From Nilaparvata lugens (lineage: Eukaryota; Arthropoda; Insecta; Hemiptera; Delphacidae): a DNA stretch of 64,000 bases. The notes beneath the pieces were generated by a model, which was not told the origin of the DNA, ran no database searches, and saw nothing but the letters and a program-made list of their open reading frames with translations. Each line of letters begins with the position of its first letter. Positions within the stretch are counted from its first letter, which is position 1. A program made the translations under genes and the position numbers. The stretch spans positions 52,014,463-52,078,462 of the forward strand of contig NC_052507.1 of the NCBI RefSeq assembly GCF_014356525.2. The letters are read 5' to 3'. Below, piece by piece: positions 36,138 to 48,325 of this stretch.

Positions 36138-38857
36138 CGTCAGCTCAGTTCCATAAGGTTCTATGTGTATTTTTGCTACTTTGGAGATATCAGCGTTCAA
36201 AGTTTTCAAGCAGGCTCGAAATACACTCACACCAAAACTTACCATCTTTTCTCCAATGTTTTCAATGTTTTATGGAACAGATACCTTTTCAATCATCATA
36301 GGAACTAAAACAATGTTGTAATTTGAGGAATAGTTTTGGGAATTGAGAAAATATAGAAGACTGTCCACATGGAACCTTCTGGCTATTCATTTACATCACA
36401 CATTTGAAACGACTACTGTATGTAACATAGAACCTTTTATCTCGTCATTTTTCTAATGTTGATATTTTTTAAATCACTGGAATATCTCCACTCCATGACA
36501 ATTTCTCTATTAAAAAACTATTATAAATATTATTAAGAATTTGAGAATTTCAGTAATCTGAGAATTCAGATTTTTACAATACTGTGTTAAACCTTGATTA
36601 CATCTATACAATCATGACTGCAGTAAGGCAAGCAATCGATGTTTTATAAATGCAATTCTAGTAATCTAGTAATAATTCTAGTATACAGTAAAGGATGATC
36701 CATGGATTTGGATAGCCAACTCTATTAACTATTATACCAGCATTTTATTAACAGTGCAAGCAGGCTTTATTGATCAAACATTTAGAGCTTATTCAAACGT
36801 TTATTACCTGGAATAATAATTATTATGAAGGGAACAAACTAAAAAAATAGATAATTGTGTATGAATTGAACATTTTAAACAAATTAAAAGCTAGGGAGCC
36901 TCAATCAATACGTACTCTTCATTATCAGACTAAAAGTTAATCTCGGTGGATTGCTGAGTTCAAGCGTAGATCATCACCTCGGGTTTAAAAGATAATCTCG
37001 GTGAATTGCTGAGATTGGGATCAGGCTAAAATGAGATAATATCAGGAGCAAAAATGATGATTTTGGACTCCAACTTAGACCTGCTAGGAGGCAGGTTTAA
37101 GTTCGGATTAAGCTATTAACTTTCTATTCTTTTTATTTTATTAGAAACCAGTGTCAAATTGGGGTTCGTCTTTGAATTCTGAACAATTCCATTACCCACA
37201 AAGTCATATTTAAAATGTTTTTCCACTGATGTTTAAAATATTAAAACATAAGAAAGTTAAAATGAAAACACCTTCAAACAACAAGAAAATTCTATACCTA
37301 TCACGAGAAGGGGGTCTGGGTGGCCTCCCCCGGAAAATTTTAGAAAAATACCCTCAATTTGGTGTGATTTCAAGCAATTTCTACTTGTAAAACTACATCC
37401 TAATAATGAAGTTTCTTTATTAAATAAATCATTATTTAATTTTTCATAGAAAATAATATATTATAGGACTATGATATTTTATTTCATTTAAAAAATATAA
37501 TGGAAATATAATTTTATTAGTCATTCAATTGTTTCAAAAAATAGTTTCAAAGTTATAGTCTTCAAACCTATGATTTTCATGATTTTTACTCAAGTACAAA
37601 AAAATATATTGGGGGGGGGATATATCCATGTTCCCAGATATTACAGGAGATTTGTATATCCTCCTGTCCCCGGTGGAAACTACTCTTTAATCATAACATT
37701 CCTGGGACATTTTGTGGGTACCATACTAAAAAAAAGGTGCTGAAGCATTGGCTGAGGGAACTACGTTTCAATCACATGAAATGATTTACATCCATGATCT
37801 ATTCATATTCATGCATGAAACTGAATAAACAATTATCAATACATGTTATAATATTGAACTTTCAATTGTTAAAGATGGTAAAAACAAAACTGACTTACTT
37901 CAAAAAGATCTTTCTGAAGTATTCGCTATACGCAGTTCCTAATCCCCCCCCCCCAAGGATCAGATAAATAATGAAAATGCGGGTCTATCTACACGAATCC
38001 TTAAAATCTCATACTGATTTAATACTTTTTTTAAACAGCAGTAGTATAATAATTCCTCCTACAGTATCAACAATGTAACAATTGCCTTGGAAGTATGGCT
38101 ACGGGTACGGAGTAATAGAGAATATATTTTTCTCTGTGGTATAGTTGAAGCTTAAAATAGAATAGGTACTATTATTGATCAGGGAGCAATAAGTGAGTTA
38201 TTGCATAAATTTCAACGTGAGAATTAACAAGTTGCAAGATGTCACGGTGAAAGCAGAAGAAAGGGCACAATCAGACAATCAATGTATGTACAGAGTTGGT
38301 GAAAATTATGGAACCAGCATCAAGGTTATTTAGCTTTCTAACTTAAAATTATTTTCCAATAAGAATATGATTCCCAATGAAATTGTTGAAACTGTTATTG
38401 TAAAAGGAAAATTTATCTGTTTCCATGATTTTTTAAGAAATCTGTTTCAGTGTATTCCTACTTTAGGACCTTCTCTGTAAGTCTATATTTCTAATAAATA
38501 TTTAATGATTAAATAACTAATAATGTATATGTTTGTATTGATACTTCTACCACATTTGCATAAAACTGGGAAAAATGAAGCATTTAATAACATAGAACCA
38601 CTAGCCACTTAGAGGAAGTGCAGCTGTTCAGACCTAATTATGCTCTATGTTTCAGTATGATCACATAGAACCTTATGGCTGAAATCAGTGGAGGGGTAAT
38701 GCACATGGGACATAATGAAAATATCAATTTCTATAACTAAAATACAGTTTAACACATAGAACCTTTTACTGGTGCATTCTCTTTGTTTTTGGGGATCGAT
38801 CTATGTGCTCAATAAGCCCAAAATTGTCACATAGAACCTTATGGAACTGAGCCGACG
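36138..38857. mobile_element. Non-coding TIR transposon with repeated subterminal motif
   Basis: A 30-bp terminal inverted repeat with one mismatch lies at 36138-36167 (CGTCAGCTCAGTTCCATAAG...) and 38828-38857 (its reverse complement). The motif ACATAGAACC, which is part of the TIR, is repeated near the ends at about 36426, 38601, 38676 and 38755. This is the arrangement of transposase-binding subterminal repeats in several cut-and-paste superfamilies. No ORF of note lies between, so the element is non-autonomous. A target duplication could not be fixed, and the superfamily is unknown. Confidence 0.6.
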
Positions 38858-38862
38858 ATTTA

Positions 38863-39135
38863 TGATGAATAATTCTATAGTCTGATTTTTACTCTAATAT
38901 TGGCGTATGAAGGAGGCTCCTTTTTCCTTTTATATTATCCTTGAAATGCAAAATTTCAAAAAACCTTGTATATACGTCGACGCGCAATTAAAAAAGGAAC
39001 ATACCTGTCAAATTTCATGGAAATCTATTAACGCGTTTCGCCGTAAATGCGCTACATATAAACATTCAAACATTTAAACATTATGAGAAATGCCAAACCG
39101 GCGACTTGAATCTTAGACCTCACTTCGCTCGGTCA
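38863..39135 (+). repeat. Uninterrupted copy of the dispersed repeat hit by the P-like element
   Basis: It matches 10802-11021 followed by 25204-25250. It contains AAACATTTAAACATT once, where the other copy has ATTTAAAC duplicated around the transposon. It ends near ACCTCACTTCGCTCGGTCAA. Confidence 0.7.
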
Positions 39136-39563
39136 ATTATAGAAATAAATATTTTAGTGACTTTTAGGATAATCATGATGATGTTTGTTGTGAAATGCAC
39201 TTCTCTCAGAGGAGCAATGCAATTACCAGGCAGTCGCCATAGACGCTTGCTTCTCGTTAAAGTGACTTGGGGAACATACTCACTGTGTTGCCATATGAAA
39301 AAATGTACTTGATTCAAATTATTTTATTTATTCAATTTTAATTTGAACGTTGATTACGTATGGTGTGAAATGAACAATAATTTGAAAAATTAAAATTATT
39401 AATTTATTACATTCCATAATACAATAAGATTTGATGCAATGAGAACTAATACACTTATACAAAAAATATGAATACAGTACTATTAAAGATTAAAACATGA
39501 TATTATATAGAAATCCAGATAGCTACAAATTTCAACAATGACATGCTATTTTCTACATAAAAA

Positions 39564-39569
39564 TTTATT
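39564..39569 (-). promoter_or_regulatory. Possible polyadenylation signal of DNA-PKcs
   Basis: AATAAA on the minus strand, about 230 bases after the stop codon. The region is very AT-rich, so chance occurrence is likely. Confidence 0.25.
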
Positions 39570-39800
39570 TATAAATTTGTAGAGTAGCTATTTTAGCCTT
39601 TTTTTCAATCAAGATGAAGAATATTATAGAATTAGAGTATTCCCCATAACCACACATTTTTAGAAAATTTAACAAAATATCACATAAACAACTCTGAGTT
39701 ATTTGCAGCTTAATAGAGTTCAAACATCACATTAGACTATAAACAATTGTTTACAGCCTGATAAAGTAGTTATTATTCGTAACAAAGGCACTTTACGCTT

Positions 39801-42800
39801 TCAGAACCAAGCTTTCAAGCCAACGTAAGATTTTCCGAGAATATGTTCATCAGTAGCTAGATCAATGAGACACTCCACCTGACAAAAAAAACAAAGAATT
39901 TACTTTTTCTACAATTATTAAGATTACTTGTATAGCAATTAACATTTTTACAATTCAGTCCTAGATTCTCTTATCAAGTCCTAGATTATTCAAATAATCA
40001 TGCACTATTTCATTAATCATCGCCGAACAACCGAACCATTTTGCACGAAATTCCGCTAAGACTTTACATCTCCCTATAAAATGATAGATATCTTCTACCT
40101 CACCACTGTTGCACAAAGAGCATATGTAATTATTTTCTCCTCGATCCACTCTAAAATTCAATGGCAATAATGACCCCCTTGCCCTAATAATAATGCTGAT
40201 CATTCCTCTTCTATTATTATCATTAATATACTCTGATTGCAATCTATCTCTCCCTAAATTGAAGTAAATTTTATGAAACTGAGAGGTTGATGTCTTGTCC
40301 CACCACATACCTTGAAATTTATGATGTATTTTGTCCACAATTTTCTCGCACCCTCTCCCCCAATGATCTGGTTGAGCTATAGGATCTATCGACTCTTCAT
40401 TAAATTAAACATTTCCTTCCAATCGCCATACCAACCACTCTTCTTCTGCGCCAAAAATATCGCTATTCTCTTAGTGAATCTAAAATCTGGCTGTACAAGA
40501 GTTTTTATAATGTATGTGTAGTTCATTCTCAAAGTTTCAAGCCACATAACGTCTCTGCCACTTTCTAAATATACTATGTAGTTTGGAGTATTCTGTGGTA
40601 AATCGTACATTCTTCTGATAAAAAACCTATTAAAACGTTCAATATCCTCCCTTTCTTGACAACCCCAAACTTGCCCCGCATATGTGATTGTTGCCCTGCT
40701 AATTGCTTCGAAAAATTGCCATTTCGTCGATATTGGGACATCATCATTACCAATTAGTTTACGCCATACACTATTGATTCTATATCTCGCTGCGGTCAAT
40801 TTACTCACAAAATGTTTTGTTAAAGACAAGGTTGAAGTCAGCGTAATTCCTAAATATTTATTTTCATATACTACTTTACCCCACCGTAATGCCATCTCTC
40901 GTTTCTTCGCAATCTACCACACCTCCTGAACACTATAATTTTAGACTTCTCCCTGTTCAAAACTAAGTTCAATCGGTTACAATATTGCTCTAGTCTGTTG
41001 ATCATACTCTGCTTTATATTCAAATTATCCGCTAACAGAACTGAATTATATGCATGTAGAAGAGAATTTATTTTTGATCCTCCCACTATCAAACCTCCGC
41101 CTAAACTATCGCAGATATCATATGTGAAAAGATTGAACAAAATCGGAGACAACAGACAGCCCTGTTTTAATCCGCTTTCAAGTCTGATATTTTCTGTTAC
41201 GCCCTTATCACACCATATAACTGAAGACGTATCTCTATATAAGGCTTTGATAATGCGGACAAGTTTATTTGAGACGTCTATTTCTAATAATTTATGAACG
41301 AGAGCATCCCTATCTATAAAATCATACGCGGCCTTGAAAACAACCAAAAAACAGTAAACTTTTCTATGCCTCACGTTAGTATAATACTTTATTAAACTCT
41401 TTAATACGAAAATATTATCTATGAATGAGTAACCTGCTCTGAAACCTGCTTGGTCCTCTGCAATTATATTTCTGACTTTCACCCATTCTTCTAATCTTTT
41501 CAAGAGAATACCTATGTAAGCTTTGTAAATTGAATTCGTGCATGAAATAGCCCTATAATTATTTGGGTCTTTGGGGTCTCCTTTCTTATGCAATGGGAAT
41601 ATTATTGATTTTTTAAAAGCCTCCGGACATACCCCTTTATTGTACACTTCGTTAAAAAAATACACATAAACTCTTTAAATTCTAAAGGGGCTCTTTTATA
41701 GAATTCAGCGGGGATTCTATCTTCACCCGGAGCTTTCCCATTTTTCAATTTGCTTAGCGATGAATTGACCTCCTCCATAGTGATCGTCCTATCCAACAAA
41801 TCATCGTTGTTCAAGGGCTCAGCATTATATTTTTGGACAACTAACTCTCAAAGGTGTGAGAGAGTTAATGGATAAAATTACTTGTTTGAAATGTCTTATC
41901 TATTCTTCTTTCAAAAATAATTGTTTGAAATGTCTTATCTATTCTTCTGAATAGAATATCTATTCTTCTTTCAAAAATAATTGTTTGAAATGTCTTATCT
42001 ATTCTTCTGAGTTTATATGAGCTGTTTGTGCTGAATTGTATCTTTTAAATTTTCTAACCATCTCCCAAAACATTTTAGATTCCTTAACTGTACCAAGCTT
42101 ATTTTTATATCCTCCCAATATTTTTCCTTTTTATTTTTACAGAGAGACTTATATTCTTTTTTCACATTCGCATAGTCGTTTCTCACCTGACTTGAATTAT
42201 TTTTACGAAACAAATTTAGAAGCGCAAACATTTGTACTCTTTTAGATTCACATTCTCTATTATACCATTAATTGTTTTTGATTTTTTTCCTACCCGGTAT
42301 TGATTCACATTTAAAGTTGGCTGCATTGTAGATGAGATTTTTCAACACGTTACTAGTCCAACTAGCTTTCCCATGAATATACTACCATCAAGGCATTTCA
42401 AGGACATTTTTGGGGCGATTGGAATTAAACTATTTTCATTTTCGTTATAATTATTACACAAAACTTTAACACATATTGGCAAATGATCCGAGTAACTTGC
42501 TGGTTTAATTTTAAACTCTTTTATTACATTTAAACACTCTAGACTCACGCAACATAAATCTATCACCGATGTCCCATTATTTATAAACGTGAACTCCCCC
42601 AGTAAATCGCCTATAGTTCTACCATTCAAAATTATCATATTATATTCTTCACAAAGATCTATTATTTTTTTCCCTTTACTATTGAGAACGTTATCTTTTG
42701 AGTTTCGTCCGTGACATAAAGTTGCGTGATCTAGCTTTACTTCATGCGGTAGATTCTGACTAATTCCCACTCTCCAATTCAGATCTCCCACAAGAATCAA

Positions 42801-45800
42801 ACTACTTGTGTTATCTAGAGTAGATATGAAGTCATACAGAGCACAAAAATCCAACACCCACTCTCCTTGTAAACCTCCAGTTAAATAAACTGGGACAATG
42901 TAAATGTTTTTCTCTATCACAGCAACTAAGTTTCTTCCATTTAAATTCTCTACTCTAATAATATCGTCTCTCCTGCTTTCAATAGCTATCAATTGCCCTT
43001 TTTTTGCTCTACCAAATTGTGAATCCCTTGTTGCAAATTCCCAAATAAAATTGCATCCCTCTTAATACTTTTCAAAATATAGATAATTTCCTTCCTCTAC
43101 AAAGGTTTCCAATAAAATAAAACACTCATACTTTCTATGAAAATTAAATAGATCCCGAAGAGACTTTCCCCTCAACCCAGCTACATTATATACTAATATA
43201 TCCAATTCACTACACTCTCTTATCTCCTGGCTAACGGCTTTGGCTCAATTAACTTCATCACTAACAGATCCATTATTATGTCGTTGATCCCTCATCGCCG
43301 CAAGTACAATATCCGTGTGATCACCGAGGATTTCCCGCAGTTTCTCCTCTCCGTTCTGGTTGCCAACTTTTAAACGCCCGTTTTCATCGATTCCGAAAGT
43401 CACGTTCCCTAAGGTCATCCGATCATGGTTTACAAATACTTTTTATTGTGGTAATATTTTGATTAACTCCTTTCTCATCGTGAATAACTGAGCCCTGGAT
43501 TTTCTAGTTTCGAAAGAGAAGTCTTTGTGCACGAAAAACCCAGTGTCCTTCAGTTTTCTAGCATTTTTTAGAATATGGAACACATCAGAGTCAACGGGAA
43601 AGTGTGCTATTAGAGGGCTATTGTCCTTTGCTAATCCCAGAGGATGAGCGGTTTATCCATATATCCTGTCGTGATTTATTTGACTAATAACTCGAAATAA
43701 CACATATTAGTTATTTTTCTAAATGGTATACATTTCCTAGAATCGATATTTTTAGAAATAATGTATGTCATTTGAAAAAGAATTTCTTGAAAAATGTACC
43801 TGAAATTATATATAGTATATATAATATATATACAGTAGTGAATTCCAGTGATAACTTTTCTGTATTATGAAACTGCAGTTGATAGATATTACTCCTATTA
43901 ACAAATTAATCCAAACTTACAAATTATTCCAATGATATTAAATTATCGATAATAATTACTAACCATCAAGAATATTTATAAAGAGTGAAAAACTCACTTG
44001 TTCTCGGACTGTGAGTCCATGCTTGGATTTAGAAGACCTCAGATTGCTTTTGTCTCCATTGACCATTGCCAAAACATACACGTAGTAAGGTTTGCTACGA
44101 TGGCCTGAGCTCAGATCTTCGGCCATCACCACTGCTGGATTTGCTCCATCCAACTTCTTCCTGGCACGTTCAATTTTATCACGAGGTAAATATTCATAAT
44201 CTGAAATGGAAAAAGTTGAACCTGAATGAAGAACCAATCCTACTCTAAAGATGGAATATGGCATTCATGTACAGAACTTGAACAGATTTTATTACAAATA
44301 TATAAAAAGAAGTTTGGTTATAGTGATATAAATAGAACTATAATTGCAGTTTTGAAATCTGGCAAAGAACCAATGATGATCCTAAAACTACTACCGTCCA
44401 ATATCACTGCTCTGTATAATGCTTCAAACTATTTGAAAGGATTATTCTGGCACATATATCCAATACAGTGGAGGAGCAAATTCCTTTTGAGCAGGCTGGT
44501 TTCCGGAGAAACAGGAGCTGCACTGATCAGGTTTTGGCTCTTACCACTCACATTGAAAGAGGCTTTTAGAAAATTTTGAAAACCACAGCAGTGTTTGTGG
44601 ACCTCAGTCCACAGCCTTTGATGCTCCAAACTCATTAAACTATTTGATAGGCTCTTATCAAATATAATTTATAGAGTATTTCTGGGCGAGCAGGTAAGCA
44701 GAAAGTGCTAAAAAATGGAGTGCTTAAGGGGTCAATTCTGTCCCCAGTATTGTTCAACATCTACACCTCAGACATCCCACATACCAAAAGCAAGAAATAC
44801 ATGTATGCGGATGATATTGCAATAGCAGCACAGGCTACCATCATCAAACAGACAGGAAAAATCCTCCAAGCAGATATAAACATCCTGACTAACTACCTGC
44901 AGTACTGGGAGTTGAAGCAAAACCAAGACAAACATCACATCCTTCCACCTTAACAACCAGCAGGCAAATGAAGTACCTGTTGTGAACTGTTGTCGAAAGC
45001 AGATCCCAATGATTCACCATCCTACCTACCTTGGAATCATACTGGACAGGTCATTGACTTTCCGAGAGCACCTACAGAAGTTGAGAAAAAACTATCATCT
45101 AGAGTGAACCTGCTTCAGAGACTGGTGGGTTCTTCATGGGGGAGTAAGGCTGATACTTTGAGGACAGCAGCTTTGGCTCTCATTTACAGTGCTGCAGAGT
45201 ATGGAGCTCCTGTATGGTTGGGTAGCTGCTACACTCGTCAGATTGATGTAGCCTTGAACATTGCAATGCGACTGATAACTGGTTGCCTGATGCAGACTGA
45301 GACAGACTGGCTCCCTGTTCTCAGTAACATTTCTCCACCCCATCTCAGGAGGCAAGAGTTAGCTAGCAGAGAAATGAGCAAGATAAGCAAGCAACAAGAG
45401 CTTCCAATTCACAAAGATCTGCTTCTGGATCTGCCTACTCCACTGAGACTCAAATCCAGAAAACCTTTTTGGCAGATTCCCCCACAGGCAGAAAACCCTC
45501 GAACACATCAACTGTGGACCGAGGCTAGGCAATCTGTTTCAGTCAGAAACAAAGACATAGTTAATGATTCAACTAGGAGGGTGAATGGTTTAGAGCTGCC
45601 TCGACAGGTGTGGGTGAGACTGAACAGATTCAAAACAGGACAAGGGAGATGCCAAAAAACATGTATCGATGGGGCATATCAAACACCCCTCTCTGAGAGT
45701 GTGGTGAACCACATCATTACCGAGTGTTCATTGTCAAGATTCCAGGGAAGGCTACAGAAATTGCATGTAGCAGATGACGAGGCCATACTCTGACTCAAAA

Positions 45801-48282
45801 ACTTGAAAATACCCGTACACATATGAATTGTTTTCATCTCTCTCTTTTATTTGTTTTTGCCACTGTCTATCCATACAACATCCTATTATATTAGAGAAGC
45901 AATTTCTGTATTTATTTAAATATTTGGTTATTTATATCAGGGCACCGAGCGTCGCTCGTTATTTATTTATTGTTAAACAGAACACAATTCTTCAAAATGA
46001 TTGGGGAAGGACTAACAACCACAACCCAAAACTGTTTCTTCCCCGAATTTTGATTTATACACTATAAATGGTCCAAAAAGTAGGTTATACTTGAATTCAG
46101 GTCCAATTTTTCAGTCGAAATATTTGAAAACAGAAAAGTTCTAATTTAGATTTTTCACAAACCAAATTGGATAACAAAATAACAGTCACTTGAATTCAGG
46201 TCCAATTTTTCAGTCAAAATATTTGAAAACAGAAAAGTTCTAATTTAGATTTTTCACAAACCAAATTGGATAACAAAATAACATTCACTTGAATTCAGGT
46301 CCAATTTTTCAGTCGAAATATTTGGAAACAGAAAAGTTCTAATTTAGATTTTTCACAAACCAAATTGGATAACAAAATAACATTCACTTGAATTCACGTC
46401 CAATTTTTCAGTCGAAATATTTGAAAACAGAAAAGTTCTAATTTAGATTTTTCACAAACCAAATTGGATAACAAAATAACATTCACTAATCGCTTAAACC
46501 TACTATGTTCCAATTTCGTGAAAATCGTTAGAGCCGTTTTCGAGATCCGTTGGACATAAATAAACATAAATATAAATAACTAGCAAATATAAAAATATAT
46601 ACAGATATACAGAAATTGCTCGCTTAAAATAGGATTCATATGTTTATTTATTTGGTTATATATTCATGGGAAAACTCGCTGAAGGACATGAAAAGGATGA
46701 TAATTACCCATCCTTGGAAAAACACATCATGATAATTTCGTCGTCTGTTGATAACGGAAGATGCGAGTGCCTGTGTGGGAGAGAGACAGAATTATGTTCA
46801 ACTGTTGAACTTTTGCAATCAATCAGCGGTTCTCATGAGAAGTATTATTTGGCAATTATAGATAAACCGACTTGATCAACCTTATCTGATTTGTTGACAT
46901 GACCAACGATATGATTTTATTCAAGATCCATTATTTTTTTATTTAAATTAGAGTACCTATATCAACATTTTCAAAGCTTATCATTATTTTACAGTTTTAA
47001 GTGATTAGTGAGTGTTATTTTGTTATTAAATTTGGTTTGTGAAAAATCTAAATTTGAACTTTTCTTTTTTTTATAAAATAGAATTATAGTACCCTTTGAA
47101 ATTAATAAAATAATAAAACAAGAATAAAAATTGTAACGTAACTACTAGTTTCGGTGATCAGACTATCGTCAGGTTATCATGTGATCACCAAAATTAGTAG
47201 TTACGTTACAATTTGTATTCTTGTTTTATTATTTTATTTATTCTAAAGGGTACTATAATTCTATTTTAAAAAATAAAAGAAAGTAGCCCTGAACTCATAC
47301 ATTTTAAAAATATTAAACTTTTATGTTTTCAAATGTTTGGATTTTAAAATGAAAATTGGAATTCAAAAGTGTATGGATCATAACCTACTTCTTGGACTAC
47401 CGTATTTACATTAGTGTATACATCAAAATTCGGGGAAGAAACAATTTTGGGCTGTGCTGGGCTGTGCCTGTTGATCTTTGCCCAATCAATTGAAAGAATT
47501 GTGTTCTGTGTATCAATAAATATTATAAACTATGCTTTTGTATTCCGGAGCAAAGCTCGGTGCCACGATATTATATATAATAAAGCTATATAGAATAGAG
47601 GCCAGACCATATTAGTCGTTTTTGAGGCATACACTTTTTTGAGACCCAATCAGCCAATCGGAGAGCTTCCTGCCTTGCCGACGCTAAAAAATCTCTTAGT
47701 ATGGTCTGGCCCTTATTGTATAATACAAACGTTACATAAATGACTACCTAGATACTTCAAAATAAAAAAGCTAGCAATGAAATTTAAAATGAAAAGGGTA
47801 TTGAACAAATACGTTTAGAAAAAAAACATAGACTACTTATGAATTCAATCTGAAAAATATGTGTAATTCAGGATTGAGATCTACAGGTAATTTACACGTA
47901 CAGCTTAATGTACAGGTTATCATTGAATCCATAAAAAGTTTTAGACTTATGGTAGTATAGAAATTAATCAAAGTTCAAAAACAGCAAAGTTACTGGATAA
48001 TATCCTTCTTATTGAACGAAAATTCAAATTGATATGCTTTCAACCACCATAGAGACTGCAAATATTGACAACAGGTAGAATTTTGGAAGCAAATTTTATA
48101 TGAGCTGCTAAACAAAAAATATTTAAATTTCGTGCTGTAGCCCCCTTGTTATCAATACTTGCTAGCCGCAGTAGTCTTCAGGATATTGAATAGAATTGCG
48201 GTCCTTATTTTAATCCCAGGAGAGCAAAGTAAGGACTCTCCCTTACACTTAACCCTTGATAGAATATTATCATGGATTTTCG

Positions 48283-48325
<43 letters not shown>

